A DNA stretch of 64,000 nucleotides from Agromyces sp. Root81 (lineage in GTDB: Bacteria; Actinomycetota; Actinomycetes; Actinomycetales; Microbacteriaceae): contig NZ_LMIR01000003.1 in NCBI RefSeq assembly GCF_001429165.1, positions 310,001 through 374,000 of the forward strand, read 5' to 3'. Position numbers and translations under genes: made by a program. The notes below the pieces were generated by a model. It saw only the letters and a list, made by a program, of their open reading frames with translations. It had not been told where the DNA came from and did no database searches. Numbering within the stretch: the first letter of the stretch is position 1; each line of letters opens with the position of its first letter. This document shows, piece after piece, positions 52,718 through 62,247 of this stretch.

Positions 52718-54105
52718 TCGGTCTCCTGTGCGACGGGCTGGGCCGGGTGAGCGATCATGGGTGCGCCCCGCCGGCGGGCGCGCACGCGGCGCACGACCGT
52801 CACGAGCACCGCGGCGGCGGCGAGCACGAGCGGCACGAGGAGGTTCGCCCAGGCGAGCACGAGGAGCCCGGCGGTCATCACCGTCGCGACGACCGCGAGC
52901 CACCAGCCGAACGACCAGCGCTTCAGCAGCAGGGTGGCCGCGAGCATGCCCGCGGCGTAGATGGCCACCATATTGCTCGTGTGGATGAGGATGAACCCCG
53001 TGAGGTCGAGGTCGTTCAGCAGCATGAGGCCGAAGTAGCCGATGATGAGCACGCCCGTGAGGGCGAGCGCGCGGCGCGGCACCTCGCCGTCGGCGGCGCC
53101 CTTCGCGAAGAACTTGGGCAGGTCGCCGTCGCGCCCGAGTGCTGCGCCGAGCTTGCCGAAGGCCGGCAGGTAGGCGTTCATCACGCCGAGCGTGACGATC
53201 GCCGCGACGATGGCGACGAGCACCGGGCCGATGCCGGGTGCGGTCGTCTCGACGAGGTCGAGCAGCGGCACCTGACCGTCGCCCGCCCGGTCGCCGAGCA
53301 CCGCGACCGTGACGAACTGCAGGGCGAGGTAGCCGGCGCCGACCACGACGACCGCGATGCCGGTGGCGAGCGGGATGATCTTGCGCGGGTTCTTGAACTC
53401 GCCCGCGATGTGGGTGCCGACCTCCCAGCCGGCGAAGGCCCAGACGAAGAGGCTGATCGCGACGCCGACCCCGCCCCAGCCGTTCGGCAGGAACGGCTCG
53501 AAGTTGGATGCCTCGACGGCGGGGAACGTGACCGCGACCACGCCGACGACCACGGAGATGAGGAGCCCGGTGAGCACGAACTGCACCCACCCGGCGACGC
53601 GCACGCCGAACCAGTTGACGATGAACGGGGGCACGAAGACCGCGAAGCCGATGATCGGCACGGCCGAGCGGTCGATGCCGAGCACCGCGACGACGTACTC
53701 GCCGCCGAGCACGGCGAGCACCGGTGCGCCGATGCAGACGCCGAAGTAGAACCAGTACCCGGCCATGCGGGCGGCGGTGTCGCCGAGCGCGCGGCGCACG
53801 TAGCTCGCGACGCCGCCCGCATCAGGGTAGCGCGAGGCCAGCGCGGCGAAGGTGCCGGCGAGCGGGATCGACAGCACGAGCACGACGGCCACCGCGACGA
53901 TCGAGGCCGGGCCGGCAGCCGCGGCGGCGAGCCCGGGCAGCACGAGGATGCCCGTGCCGAGCACGCTCGCGATGTACAGGGCGGTGCCCTGCACGAGGCC
54001 GAGGCTGCCGCGGTGCGGCTGGGAATCGGCGGGCGCCGAGGCGTCGGATGCCGCGTTGACGGCCGGTGCTGCGCCGGGGGCCACGGCGGTCTCGTTCGAA
54101 GTCAC
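52714..54105 (-). CDS. APC family amino acid/amine permease
   Basis: A 463-residue amino acid-polyamine-organocation permease with about twelve membrane helices. LVQGTALYIASVLGTGILVL is the helix 1 GxG substrate motif, and KNPRKIIPLATGIAVVVVGA the usual loop before helix 8. GTG at 54105 (after GAGCGG) is taken as start; upstream ATG codons at 54123 and 54156 are weaker. Translationally coupled to the cyclase-family gene downstream, suggesting import of an amide or amino-acid-like substrate for it. Confidence 0.85.
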   Translation of the reverse strand: MTSNETAVAPGAAPAVNAASDASAPADSQPHRGSLGLVQGTALYIASVLGTGILVLPGLAAAAAGPASIVAVAVVLVLSIPLAGTFAALASRYPDAGGVASYVRRALGDTAARMAGYWFYFGVCIGAPVLAVLGGEYVVAVLGIDRSAVPIIGFAVFVPPFIVNWFGVRVAGWVQFVLTGLLISVVVGVVAVTFPAVEASNFEPFLPNGWGGVGVAISLFVWAFAGWEVGTHIAGEFKNPRKIIPLATGIAVVVVGAGYLALQFVTVAVLGDRAGDGQVPLLDLVETTAPGIGPVLVAIVAAIVTLGVMNAYLPAFGKLGAALGRDGDLPKFFAKGAADGEVPRRALALTGVLIIGYFGLMLLNDLDLTGFILIHTSNMVAIYAAGMLAATLLLKRWSFGWWLAVVATVMTAGLLVLAWANLLVPLVLAAAAVLVTVVRRVRARRRGAPMIAHPAQPVAQETE

Positions 54106-54254
54106 CCGCTCATTCTGGAGCATCCCGCCGACACGCGTCGCTGGCAGGAATGACACAGTTCATCGAAATACTGCCAGCACCCAGCTACCGAAGTCGCACG
54201 TCGCCGCGACCCACGGTGGATGTGCGCCGGGTCGGCATCGACTGGGCTGGGCGC

Positions 54255-55199
54255 ATGATCACGAAACGCACTCGAACAGCGGGCCCGATCCTCATCACCG
54301 CCACGATCGGCACGGCAGCCGTCGCCGCCCTCACCGCCGCCGCATCCCTCGCGATCGGCCCCACCGACGATTACGCGCGGATCTTCCCGCCTCGTTGGCT
54401 CTCCTTCCTCGCCGTGACCCTGGTGCTGGTGTCGCTGCTCGTTGCGCGGATGACGAGCTCGAAGCGCGGGACGCGCGCGGCGGGCGTGCTCGGCTGGGCC
54501 GCGGCGGTGTTCTTCTTCGGCGCATCGGGAGGGGCCGTCCTCGACGGGTTCCGCGCGTTCTTCTGGGCCACGGGCATCCCCTCCGGCGATTTCGCGACCG
54601 TCGACTGGCCTGGCGCGACCGCCCGGGCCGCGAGCCTCCTCGCCGCACTCGTCACCGTCGCCTGGGCATGGCAACTCCGCACCGATCCTGCGGGGGCCGC
54701 CGCCGGTGCCGCGGCATCCGCTCGCACACGGATCGCGGTGGCGTGGTGCGCCGTTGCCTTCGCCGTTCCCTATCCGCTGCTGAAACTGGTGTGGTGGGTA
54801 CAGGATGACTCGAACCCTCCGGTCGACGTCACCGCCGGCTTCCCGGTGATGGAACTCCTGTCATTCGGCTCGGCCCTCGTGCTCGTGCTGCTCCTGACCT
54901 CATCGCGGCGCGTGCCCCTACCGGCATGGCTGCTCGTCGCCGGCGGCTGGTGCGCGTCGATGGCACTGCTCAGCATGGGGTTCCTCATGGTGTTCGGTCT
55001 GCTGGCGCAGGCGACCGGAGTCGCGGCGGGTTCCGTCGTGTTCGCAAGCGATGGGGCGACCCTGATGGTGCTGTGCGTCTACGGCACGTGGCTCGCGCTC
55101 GGAGTGGTGATGCTCACCGCGACACTCGGATTCATCGATGCTCGCGGTTCGACTCGCGATGCCGAGAATGCTCGCGCCCATGCGAGCATCGCCGCATAG
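54255..55199 (+). CDS. Polytopic membrane protein
   Basis: A 314-residue protein with about seven hydrophobic helices (ILITATIGTAAVAALTAAAS; WLSFLAVTLVLVSLLVA; VAWCAVAFAVPYPLLKLVW; LWLL.. region; LMVLCVYGTWLALGVVMLTA). No catalytic motif is seen. It ends 9 bp before the sensor kinase gene and may be its sensory partner or target (inference). The start is uncertain; no clear ribosome binding site. Confidence 0.6.
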   Translation: MITKRTRTAGPILITATIGTAAVAALTAAASLAIGPTDDYARIFPPRWLSFLAVTLVLVSLLVARMTSSKRGTRAAGVLGWAAAVFFFGASGGAVLDGFRAFFWATGIPSGDFATVDWPGATARAASLLAALVTVAWAWQLRTDPAGAAAGAAASARTRIAVAWCAVAFAVPYPLLKLVWWVQDDSNPPVDVTAGFPVMELLSFGSALVLVLLLTSSRRVPLPAWLLVAGGWCASMALLSMGFLMVFGLLAQATGVAAGSVVFASDGATLMVLCVYGTWLALGVVMLTATLGFIDARGSTRDAENARAHASIAA

Positions 55200-55202
55200 G
55201 TT
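55197..55202 (+). promoter_or_regulatory. -10 box TAGGTT before the second histidine kinase
   Basis: TAGGTT ends 6 nt before the GTG at 55209; GGAGG lies in between, so leaderless and conventional starts cannot be told apart. Confidence 0.35.
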
Positions 55203-55208
55203 GGAGGC

Positions 55209-56387
55209 GTGACCATGACACCGGCGCGCCACGACGCGCTCATCGCCGCCGTTGCCGCGATGGTGCTGCTGCCGCCGACGGTGCTGGTCGCGCTCACGTC
55301 GATTCCGACCCCGGGCGCCTGGGTCGTGGTCGCGCTCGCGGTGGTCGGGCATGCCGCACTGCTGTGGCGGCGCTCGCACCCGTCGGCTGCCCTGCTCGTG
55401 ATCGCGGCGTGCGTCGGCGGCGAGGCCGTCGTCACGGGCCTGTTCTTCGTCCTGCCATCGTCGCTCGTGTTCGTCATCGCGGTCTACGCCGCGACAGCGT
55501 ACGGAACACGCTGGATGCCGCTCGTGACCGGGCTCGTCGGGTCCGTCGCCGCGGCGTGCCGCTATGCCGCGGACCCGATCGTCGTCGACTCCGGATTCGG
55601 GCCGTCGCCGTGGCTGCTCTTCGTGCTCTTCACCGCGGTCGTGCTCTGCGCGTGGACGATGGGTCTCCTTCGACGGTCCCAGCTGCTGGCGACAGAGCTC
55701 GCCGAACAGCGGGCCGAGAGCGAACGCCGCGAGCGCACACAGCGCGAGGCGCTCGCGGCCCATGAGGAGCGCGCCCGCATCTCGCGCGACATGCACGATG
55801 TGCTCGCCCACTCCCTCGCGGTGATCGTCAGCCAATCACGGGTCGCCAGGTTCGACGAGGCGCGAGCGACCTCGGCGCTCACCGTGATCGAAGACACCGC
55901 ACGCGATTCGCTGCACGAGGTCAGGGTGCTGCTCCGAGGCATCCGCGATGACGAAGCTCCGCCCGATGCGCGGCCGCTCCCGCAGCCGACCCTCGCCGAG
56001 CTCCCCGAGCTGATCGAGCGGGCGCGTTCGCTCGGTTGCGTCATCGCGCATTCGACGGAGGGCACGGCGACTCCGATCGGGGCGGCCGCGCAAGTTGCGA
56101 TCTACCGCGTCGTGCAGGAGGCGCTCACCAACGTCGCCAAGCACGCGCACCCCGGCGCGATCGTCGACCTCGCAATGAGGTGGGACGCCGACCGGCTGTC
56201 CGTGATCATCTCGAACGACCGGGTGCGCATGCCCGGCCGCGCCCGGACGCTCGAGCCCGGACTGGGGCTGCTGGGCATGGACGAACGACTGCGTGCGGTC
56301 GGCGGAAGCCTCACGACCGTCGACGCGGGCGACGGCTGCTTCACGCTGACCGCCACGGTGCCGACGCAGGCGGAGCCCGCCGCATGA
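55209..56387 (+). CDS. Sensor histidine kinase, NarL-type partner
   Basis: A 392-residue membrane kinase of the same HisKA_3 class as the one at 8373. About five to six N-terminal helices (AVAAMVLLPPTVLVALTSIP; VVALAVVGHAALLW; SSLVFVIAVYAATAYG; PWLLFVLFTAVVLCAWTMG) precede the phosphotransfer helix EERARISRDMHDVLAHSLAV with His196 and a HATPase domain (YRVVQEALTNVAKHAHPGA; LGLLGMDERLRAVGGSL). The stop overlaps the response regulator start (ATGA). Confidence 0.88.
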   Translation: MTMTPARHDALIAAVAAMVLLPPTVLVALTSIPTPGAWVVVALAVVGHAALLWRRSHPSAALLVIAACVGGEAVVTGLFFVLPSSLVFVIAVYAATAYGTRWMPLVTGLVGSVAAACRYAADPIVVDSGFGPSPWLLFVLFTAVVLCAWTMGLLRRSQLLATELAEQRAESERRERTQREALAAHEERARISRDMHDVLAHSLAVIVSQSRVARFDEARATSALTVIEDTARDSLHEVRVLLRGIRDDEAPPDARPLPQPTLAELPELIERARSLGCVIAHSTEGTATPIGAAAQVAIYRVVQEALTNVAKHAHPGAIVDLAMRWDADRLSVIISNDRVRMPGRARTLEPGLGLLGMDERLRAVGGSLTTVDAGDGCFTLTATVPTQAEPAA

Positions 56388-57034
56388 TCCGCGTACTCGT
56401 CGTCGACGACCAGGATCTCGTGCGAGCCGGCATCGTCGCGAGCGTCGATGCCCAGACCGACCTCGAGGTCGTCGGCGAGGCCGCGACGGGCGCCGAGTCC
56501 GTGCGTGCGACGGCGCGCCTCTCCCCGGATGTCGTGCTGATGGACATCAGGATGCCGCAGCTCGACGGCGTCGACGCGACCCGCGAGATCCTCGAACACC
56601 ACGCTGACACACGGGTGCTCGTGCTCACGACGTTCGATGCCGACGAGTACGTCTTCGGGGCACTGCGCGCCGGGGCATCCGGGTTCCTGTTGAAGGACGC
56701 CTCGGTCGACGAGCTGGCCGCTGCGATCCGAGCGGTGCACCGCGGCGATGCAGTGCTCGCCCCATCGACGACGAGCCGGTTCGTCGAGCTCCTGCTTCCC
56801 GGGATGCCCGATCCCGGTCGGCGCGCGGCCGCCGAGGCGAGCTTGACCGAGCGCGAACTCGAGATCGTACGGCTCGTGGCGCAGGGCCTCGGCAATGCCG
56901 AGATCGCCCGAACCGTCTACCTCGCCGAGGCGACGGTGAAGACGCACATCGGTCGGGTGCTCACCAAGCTCTCGCTCCGCGACCGCGTGCAGATCGTCAT
57001 CTGGGCCTACCGGAACGGAATCGCGCCCGTCTAG
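56384..57034 (+). CDS. LuxR/NarL-family response regulator
   Basis: A 216-residue regulator with receiver (VVDDQ; Asp54 in VVLMDIRMPQLDG; Lys in GFLLKDASV) and LuxR helix-turn-helix (LTERELEIVRLVAQGLGNAE, then ATVKTHIGRVLTKLSLRDRV). The linker between the two domains is short compared with the paralogue at 9512. ATGA overlap couples it to its kinase. Confidence 0.92.
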   Translation: MIRVLVVDDQDLVRAGIVASVDAQTDLEVVGEAATGAESVRATARLSPDVVLMDIRMPQLDGVDATREILEHHADTRVLVLTTFDADEYVFGALRAGASGFLLKDASVDELAAAIRAVHRGDAVLAPSTTSRFVELLLPGMPDPGRRAAAEASLTERELEIVRLVAQGLGNAEIARTVYLAEATVKTHIGRVLTKLSLRDRVQIVIWAYRNGIAPV

Positions 57035-57041
57035 CTGTGCC

Positions 57042-57833
57042 CTAGTGTCCGCGAACCTGGGAGACCGCCGCCTCTCGATCGATGAAGTTCGTGAGCTCGC
57101 CGATCGAGGCCATGAGCGGTGCCGGGAACAGGACGAGCGTGTTCTTGTCGACCCCGACCTCGACCAGCGTCTGCAGGGTGCGCAGCTGCAGGGCGAGCGG
57201 ATGCGACATCATCGTGTCGCTCGCGACGCCGAGCTGCACGGCCGCGAGCGACTCGCCCTCGGCGGCGATGATCTTCGCCCGCTTCTCGCGCTCGGCCTCC
57301 GCCTGCTTCGCCATGGCGCGCTTCATCGAGTCGGGCAGGAGGATGTCCTTCAGCTCGACGAGCGTGACCTCGACGCCCCAGTCGAGCGTCGTGACATCCA
57401 GGATCTCGCGGATGTTGGCGTTGAGCGCCGCCGTGTCGGCGAGCGCCTCGTCGAGATGGTGCTGGCCGACGACGCGTCGCAGCGTGGTCTGCGCGATCTG
57501 CTCGATCGCCGACTTCACGTTCTCGATCGCGATCACGGACTTCACCGCGTCCGCCACCCGGTAGTAGGCCACGGCCGACACCCCGACGGTGACGTTGTCC
57601 TTCGTGATGATGCCCTGCGACTGGATCGGCAGCGTCACGATGCGCAGCGACACCTTGATCATCACGTCGACGATCGGGATGATGAACCGGATGCCCGGCT
57701 CGCGCACGCTCTGCAACCGGCCGAATCGCAGCACCACGCCGCGCTCGTACTGCTTCACGATCTTCACCGACATGAAGAGGAGGACGATCGCGAGGATTCC
57801 GACGATGATCACGGTGACCCAGAACCAGACCAT
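57042..57833 (-). CDS. SPFH/band 7 (slipin/stomatin-like) protein
   Basis: A 263-residue membrane-anchored SPFH protein. One N-terminal helix (FWVTVIIVGILAIVLLFMSV) is followed by the SPFH domain (VKQYERGVVLRFGRLQSVRE then PGIRFIIPIVDVMIKVSLRI; VGVSAVAYYRVADAVKSVIA) and a C-terminal coiled-coil (AEREKRAKIIAAEGESLAAV). Such scaffolds organise membrane domains and often pair with NfeD proteases, but no NfeD gene is in the window. It converges on the response regulator gene. Confidence 0.88.
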   Translation of the reverse strand: MVWFWVTVIIVGILAIVLLFMSVKIVKQYERGVVLRFGRLQSVREPGIRFIIPIVDVMIKVSLRIVTLPIQSQGIITKDNVTVGVSAVAYYRVADAVKSVIAIENVKSAIEQIAQTTLRRVVGQHHLDEALADTAALNANIREILDVTTLDWGVEVTLVELKDILLPDSMKRAMAKQAEAEREKRAKIIAAEGESLAAVQLGVASDTMMSHPLALQLRTLQTLVEVGVDKNTLVLFPAPLMASIGELTNFIDREAAVSQVRGH

Positions 57834-57957
57834 GGGAGTTCATCTCCTGCGGCGCCGGTGACGTGCCGAGCGCCTGCTCCCATTCTCCCACTCCTCCGAC
57901 CGCGCTCGCCCGCCGAGCGGATGGCGCGCGAGCGGATGGCGCGGGAAGCGGTCGCCG

Positions 57958-59142
57958 CTACAGGCGGGCGAGCGCTCCGTCGATGTCGGCGAGCAGGTCG
58001 GCGACGTCCTCGATGCCGACCGACAGACGCACGATCGACTCGGGCACCTCGGCATCCGTGCCCTTCACCGAGGCGTGCGTCATCTCCGACGGGTAGTTGA
58101 CGAGCGACTCCACGCCGCCGAGCGATTCGGCGAGCTGGAACAGCTCGGTCGATTCAGCGAACCGGCGCGCCGCCTCGCCGCCGCCCGCGAGGGAGATCGA
58201 GAGCATGCCGCCGAAGCCCGACATCTGCCGGGCGGCGAGCTCGTGCCCCGGGTGCGACTCGAGCCCCGGGTAGTACACGCGCTCGATGCCGGCGTGCTCG
58301 TCGAGTCGCCGGGCGATCGCCATGGCGTTGCTGCTGTGCCGATCCATGCGCACGCCGAGTGTCTTGATGCCGCGCGAGGTGAGGAACGCGTCGAACGGCC
58401 CCGACACGGCTCCCGCCGCGAACTGGGTGAACGTCACGCGCTCGGCGAGGTCGGCGAGCTCGGGGCGGCCGGTGCCGTCGCCGAGGCCGGCGCCGAACAC
58501 GAGCGCGCCGCCGACGACGTCGGAGTGCCCGCCGAGGTACTTCGTCGTCGAGTGCACGACGACGTCGGCGCCGAGCGCGAGGGGCTGCTGCAGCGCGGGC
58601 GAGGCGAAGGTGTTGTCGACGACCACGAGCACGCCCGCGGCGCGGCCGAGTTCGGCGAGCGCCGCGACATCCGAGATCTTCATGAGGGGGTTCGACGGCG
58701 TCTCGATCCAGAGCACCTTCGTCGACGGTTCGATCGCGGCCCGAACCGCGTCGAGGTCGCTCGTGTCGACGGTCGTGTGCCGCACGCCCCAGGCGCCGTG
58801 CACCCGGCGGATCAGCCGGTGCGTGCCGCCGTAGACGTCGTTGCCGATGACGACGTGGTCGCCCGGTGCGAGCACCGTGCGCAGCAGCGCGTCTTCGGCG
58901 GCGAGGCCCGAGGCGAACGACAGGCCGAGCTCGCCGCCCTCGAGCGCCGCGAGCTGGGTCTCGAGCGCGGTGCGCGTGGGGTTGCCGCCGCGCGAGTACT
59001 CGTAGCCGCCGCGGAGCCCGCCGATGCCGTCCTGCACGTAGGTCGAGGTCTGGTAGATCGGCGGGATGACCGCGCCGGTGGTGGGGTCGAACTCCTGCCC
59101 TGCGTGGATGGCGAGGGTGTCGAAGCGTGCCTGGTCGTGCAT
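57958..59142 (-). CDS. metB: Cystathionine gamma-synthase-type PLP enzyme
   Basis: A 394-residue PLP-dependent Cys/Met metabolism enzyme. The cofactor Lys201 is in VVHSTTKYLGGHSDVVGGAL; other marks are IPPIYQTSTYVQDGIGG, GGYEYSRGGNPTRTALETQL and VLWIETPSNPLMKISDVAAL. Adjacent to cystathionine beta-synthase it could run transsulfuration in either direction; gamma-synthase and gamma-lyase are hard to separate by sequence alone. Ribosome binding site is plausible (AGGAGATT), 6 nt before the ATG. Confidence 0.85.
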   Translation of the reverse strand: MHDQARFDTLAIHAGQEFDPTTGAVIPPIYQTSTYVQDGIGGLRGGYEYSRGGNPTRTALETQLAALEGGELGLSFASGLAAEDALLRTVLAPGDHVVIGNDVYGGTHRLIRRVHGAWGVRHTTVDTSDLDAVRAAIEPSTKVLWIETPSNPLMKISDVAALAELGRAAGVLVVVDNTFASPALQQPLALGADVVVHSTTKYLGGHSDVVGGALVFGAGLGDGTGRPELADLAERVTFTQFAAGAVSGPFDAFLTSRGIKTLGVRMDRHSSNAMAIARRLDEHAGIERVYYPGLESHPGHELAARQMSGFGGMLSISLAGGGEAARRFAESTELFQLAESLGGVESLVNYPSEMTHASVKGTDAEVPESIVRLSVGIEDVADLLADIDGALARL

Positions 59143-59190
59143 GTCGGAATCTCCTGAAGTGCGTGGTGACGGTGTGTTCGAGGCCGCCGG

Positions 59191-60558
59191 TCAGGCGGAG
59201 AGGTAGGAGAGCAGGTCGGTGCGGGTGATCACGCCGAGGGCCTTGCCGCCGTCGGTCACGAGCATCGCGGGGGTCGCCGAGAACGACGAGCGAGCGGATG
59301 CCACTGGCTCGTTGACCCCGATGAGCGGCAGCGGCTCCCCCACGACGCTCGAGACCTTGTCGATGAGCTTGACCTGCCCCGAGAAGACCTGGTCGAGCAG
59401 GGTCTCCTCGTGCAGCGCCCCGAGCACCTCGCCGAGCACGACGGGCGGCTCCGCGGTCAGCACGAGCAGCTGCGAGACGCCGGTCTCGGTCATGCGGTCG
59501 ATCGCCTCGCGCACCGTGTCGTTCGGGTGCACGTAGACGAGCGGCGCCGTGCGGTCGGCCTTCGCCGCGAGCAGCTCGGCGATCGTGTGGCCGGCCGGGG
59601 CGTTCGAGAAGCCGTAGGCGCGCATCCACTTGTCGTTGAAGATCTTGCCGAGGTAGCCGCGGCCGCCGTCGGGCAGCAGCACCACGAACACGTCGTCGGG
59701 GCCGGCGGATGCCGCGGCCTTGAGCGCAGCCACCACGGCCATGCCGCTCGAACCGCCGACCAGGATGCCCTCTTCACGGGCGAGCCGGCGGGTCATGTCG
59801 AACGACTCGGCGTCGGAGACGGCGATGATCTCGTGCGGCACGGCGGGGTCGTAGGCGGCCGGCCAGAAGTCCTCGCCGACGCCCTCGACGAGGTAGGGAC
59901 GGCCGGTGCCGCCCGAATAGACGGATCCCTCGGGGTCGGCGCCGATGATGCGCACGCGATCTTCGGACACCTCACGCAGATACCGGCCGGTGCCGGTGAT
60001 CGTGCCGCCCGTGCCGACGCCGGCGACGAAGTGCGTGACCGTGCCGTCGGTGTCGCGCCAGATCTCGGGGCCGGTGGTCTCGTAGTGCGAGCGCGGCCCG
60101 TTCGGGTTGGAGTACTGGTCGGGCTTGAACGCACCGGGGATCTCGCGGGCGAGCCGGTCGGAGACGCCGTAGTACGACTCGGGGCTGTCGGGCGCGACGG
60201 CGGTCGGCGTCACGACGACCTCGGCGCCGTAGGCGGTGAGCACGTTGCGCTTGTCCTCGCCGACCTTGTCGGGGCACACGAAGATGCACTTGTAGCCGCG
60301 CTGCTGCGCGACGAGCGCGAGCCCTACCCCCGTGTTGCCCGAGGTCGGCTCCACGATCGTGCCGCCCGGTTTCAGCTTGCCCTCGCGTTCGGCGGCATCG
60401 ATGATGCGGCCGGCGATGCGGTCCTTCGACGAGCCGCCGGGGTTCAGGTACTCGAGCTTCACCAGCACCGTCGCATCCGTCACCCCCTCGGTGACGTGGT
60501 GCAGCTTGACGAGCGGGGTGTCGCCGACGAGATCGATGATGGTGTCTGCGTACTTCAT
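59191..60558 (-). CDS. cbs: Cystathionine beta-synthase with CBS domains
   Basis: A 455-residue cystathionine beta-synthase. The catalytic PLP domain has Lys45 in LNPGGSSKDRIAGRIIDAAE, the asparagine loop PTSGNTGVGLALVAQQRGY and GTGGTITGTGRYLREVSEDR. A pair of C-terminal CBS domains (about 335-455; PLVYVHPNDTVREAIDRMTE and LVTDGGKALGVITRTDLLSY) suits adenosyl-ligand regulation. It would convert serine and homocysteine to cystathionine. It lies 48 bp upstream of metB on the same strand, so the two form an operon. Confidence 0.9.
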   Translation of the reverse strand: MKYADTIIDLVGDTPLVKLHHVTEGVTDATVLVKLEYLNPGGSSKDRIAGRIIDAAEREGKLKPGGTIVEPTSGNTGVGLALVAQQRGYKCIFVCPDKVGEDKRNVLTAYGAEVVVTPTAVAPDSPESYYGVSDRLAREIPGAFKPDQYSNPNGPRSHYETTGPEIWRDTDGTVTHFVAGVGTGGTITGTGRYLREVSEDRVRIIGADPEGSVYSGGTGRPYLVEGVGEDFWPAAYDPAVPHEIIAVSDAESFDMTRRLAREEGILVGGSSGMAVVAALKAAASAGPDDVFVVLLPDGGRGYLGKIFNDKWMRAYGFSNAPAGHTIAELLAAKADRTAPLVYVHPNDTVREAIDRMTETGVSQLLVLTAEPPVVLGEVLGALHEETLLDQVFSGQVKLIDKVSSVVGEPLPLIGVNEPVASARSSFSATPAMLVTDGGKALGVITRTDLLSYLSA

Positions 60559-60799
60559 GGTGGTGTCCTTGCTGTCGGCTCGTTCCGCTCGGTCTGCGGA
60601 CGTGAGCGGCGAACGATCGTGCGTGCGTGCGGGGTCGGTCGACGTCGTCGTCAGCGACAACACAGCGCGAGGATCACGAGGCCACTCTATCCGCTCGCGC
60701 CGTCGAGCCGAAGCGGGCGGGCGGATGTCGCGACCCGGTGTTCTCCCAGCCTGCGCGTTCATATGATTGAAGCGACAACCATGCGAGAGAGGCCAACGT

Positions 60800-61483
60800 G
60801 TGAGCGCGACCCCGCCCGTTCCCCCCAAGGTGAAGCAGCAGAACTCCATCAAGCAGCAGCGCGCCGCTGAACGCGAGCGCAAGCTCGCCGAGTTCAAGAA
60901 GCGCGAGGCCAAGGCCAAGCGCAATCGGCGAATCGGGATCTGGTCGGCGGTCGTCGGCGGTGTCGCCGTGGTCGGACTCGTCATCACCGCCATCGTGCTC
61001 ACCCCGCAGCCCGTCTCCTACGGCGCCGGGAGCGACGGTGCCGAGATCGAGGGCGTCGAGACGTTCGACAACGGCGCCGGCCACGTCGAGGGCGTCGTCG
61101 ACTACGCCCAGACCCCGCCCACGGGCGGCGAGCACAACCAGGTGTGGCTGAACTGCGGCGTCTACGAGCAGCCGGTGCCGAACGAGAACGCGGTGCACTC
61201 GCTCGAGCACGGGGCGATCTGGATCACCTACGACCCCGAACTGCCCGCTGCCGAGCTCGAGGCGCTGAAGACGCACCTGCCGTCGAGCTACGTCGTGCTC
61301 TCGCCGTTCGACGGGCTCCCCTCGCCGATCGTGCTGAGCGGCTGGAACTCGCAGCTCGCGCTCGACAACGCCGACGACGAGCGCATCCCCGCGTTCTTCG
61401 AGGAGTACTGGAAGAGCCAGAACGTGCCGGAGCCCGGCGCCCTCTGCACCGGTGCGTTCGACGCTCCGGGCAAGGTGTCGTGA
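60800..61483 (+). CDS. DUF3105 membrane-anchored protein
   Basis: A 227-residue protein with a Lys/Arg/Gln-rich N-terminus (KQQRAAERERKLAEFKKREA), one membrane anchor (about 43-65) and an extracytoplasmic DUF3105 domain (YAQTPPTGGEHNQVWLNCGV, then VHSLEHGAIWITYDPELPAA). Conserved Cys/His (NCGVYEQP, HSLEHGA) could bind metal. Function unknown. Its stop overlaps the start of the DUF305 gene (GTGA), a pairing often seen in actinobacteria. Confidence 0.85.
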   Translation: MSATPPVPPKVKQQNSIKQQRAAERERKLAEFKKREAKAKRNRRIGIWSAVVGGVAVVGLVITAIVLTPQPVSYGAGSDGAEIEGVETFDNGAGHVEGVVDYAQTPPTGGEHNQVWLNCGVYEQPVPNENAVHSLEHGAIWITYDPELPAAELEALKTHLPSSYVVLSPFDGLPSPIVLSGWNSQLALDNADDERIPAFFEEYWKSQNVPEPGALCTGAFDAPGKVS

Positions 61484-62205
61484 CGGAGCTCGCCGATCCG
61501 GTGATCCCCGCCGGCATCGCCGACGACGCCGCGCGCGAACGGCGCCGGGGCGGGCGAGCCGCCGTCATCGCCGTGGCATCCGTCGCCCTCGTCGTCGTGG
61601 CGATCGTGGCGTTCTCGATCGGGCGGCTCTCGACGCTCGCCGAGCCCACGCCCACCAGTACGAGCGCCGAGGCCGGGTTCGCCCGCGACATGCAGGTGCA
61701 CCACCTGCAGGGCGTCGAGCTCGCGATGATCGTGCGCGACGCCACCGACGACGAGGAGGTGCGTCTGCTCGGGTACGACATCGCGACGACGCAGGCGCAG
61801 CAGGCCGGTCAGATGTACGGATGGCTCGCCGAGTGGGGCCTTTCGCAAGCGGGCTCCGAACCGTCGATGACCTGGATGACCCGCCCCGCCGTCGACGGCG
61901 CCGCCGGTCACGACGCGCACACCGACGCCGAGGGCGGCGCGCACACGCCCGGCGCACCGATGCCGGGGCTCGCCACACCCGCGCAGGTCGAGGAGCTCCG
62001 CGGCCTCACCGGAGTCGAAGCCGAGCGCCGCTTCCTCGACCTCATGATCGCCCACCATCAGGGCGCGGTCGAGATGGCCGATGCCGTGCTGGCGCGCTCA
62101 TCGAACGAGGTCGTGGTCGCGCTCGCGCGCTCGATCGTCGACAGCCAGACCTCGGAGATCGAGCTGATGACCGAGATGCTCGCGGAGCGCACGCCCGCAG
62201 CATAG
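61480..62205 (+). CDS. DUF305 membrane-anchored protein
   Basis: A 241-residue protein with one N-terminal anchor (about 28-48, AVIAVASVALVVVAIVAFSI) and an extracytoplasmic DUF305 domain built from two ferritin-like helical repeats: FARDMQVHHLQGVELAMIVR and RRFLDLMIAHHQGAVEMADA, each with paired His that may bind copper or another metal. A His-rich loop (GHDAHTDAEGGAHTPG) lies between them. Translationally coupled to DUF3105; together a surface metal-handling pair is plausible (inference). Confidence 0.85.
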   Translation: MTELADPVIPAGIADDAARERRRGGRAAVIAVASVALVVVAIVAFSIGRLSTLAEPTPTSTSAEAGFARDMQVHHLQGVELAMIVRDATDDEEVRLLGYDIATTQAQQAGQMYGWLAEWGLSQAGSEPSMTWMTRPAVDGAAGHDAHTDAEGGAHTPGAPMPGLATPAQVEELRGLTGVEAERRFLDLMIAHHQGAVEMADAVLARSSNEVVVALARSIVDSQTSEIELMTEMLAERTPAA

Positions 62206-62247
62206 GCACGATCCGCGTCGGCGCGGCCCGACCCGCGAGCTGTGCAG

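Noticed and set aside
57042..57833. HflK/HflC protease regulator
   Set aside because: A single SPFH gene without FtsH or a partner paralogue fits the slipin type better.
60559..60799. SAM or other riboswitch upstream of cbs-metB
   Set aside because: No S-box or similar conserved core or clear stem pattern could be found in the 241-bp region.
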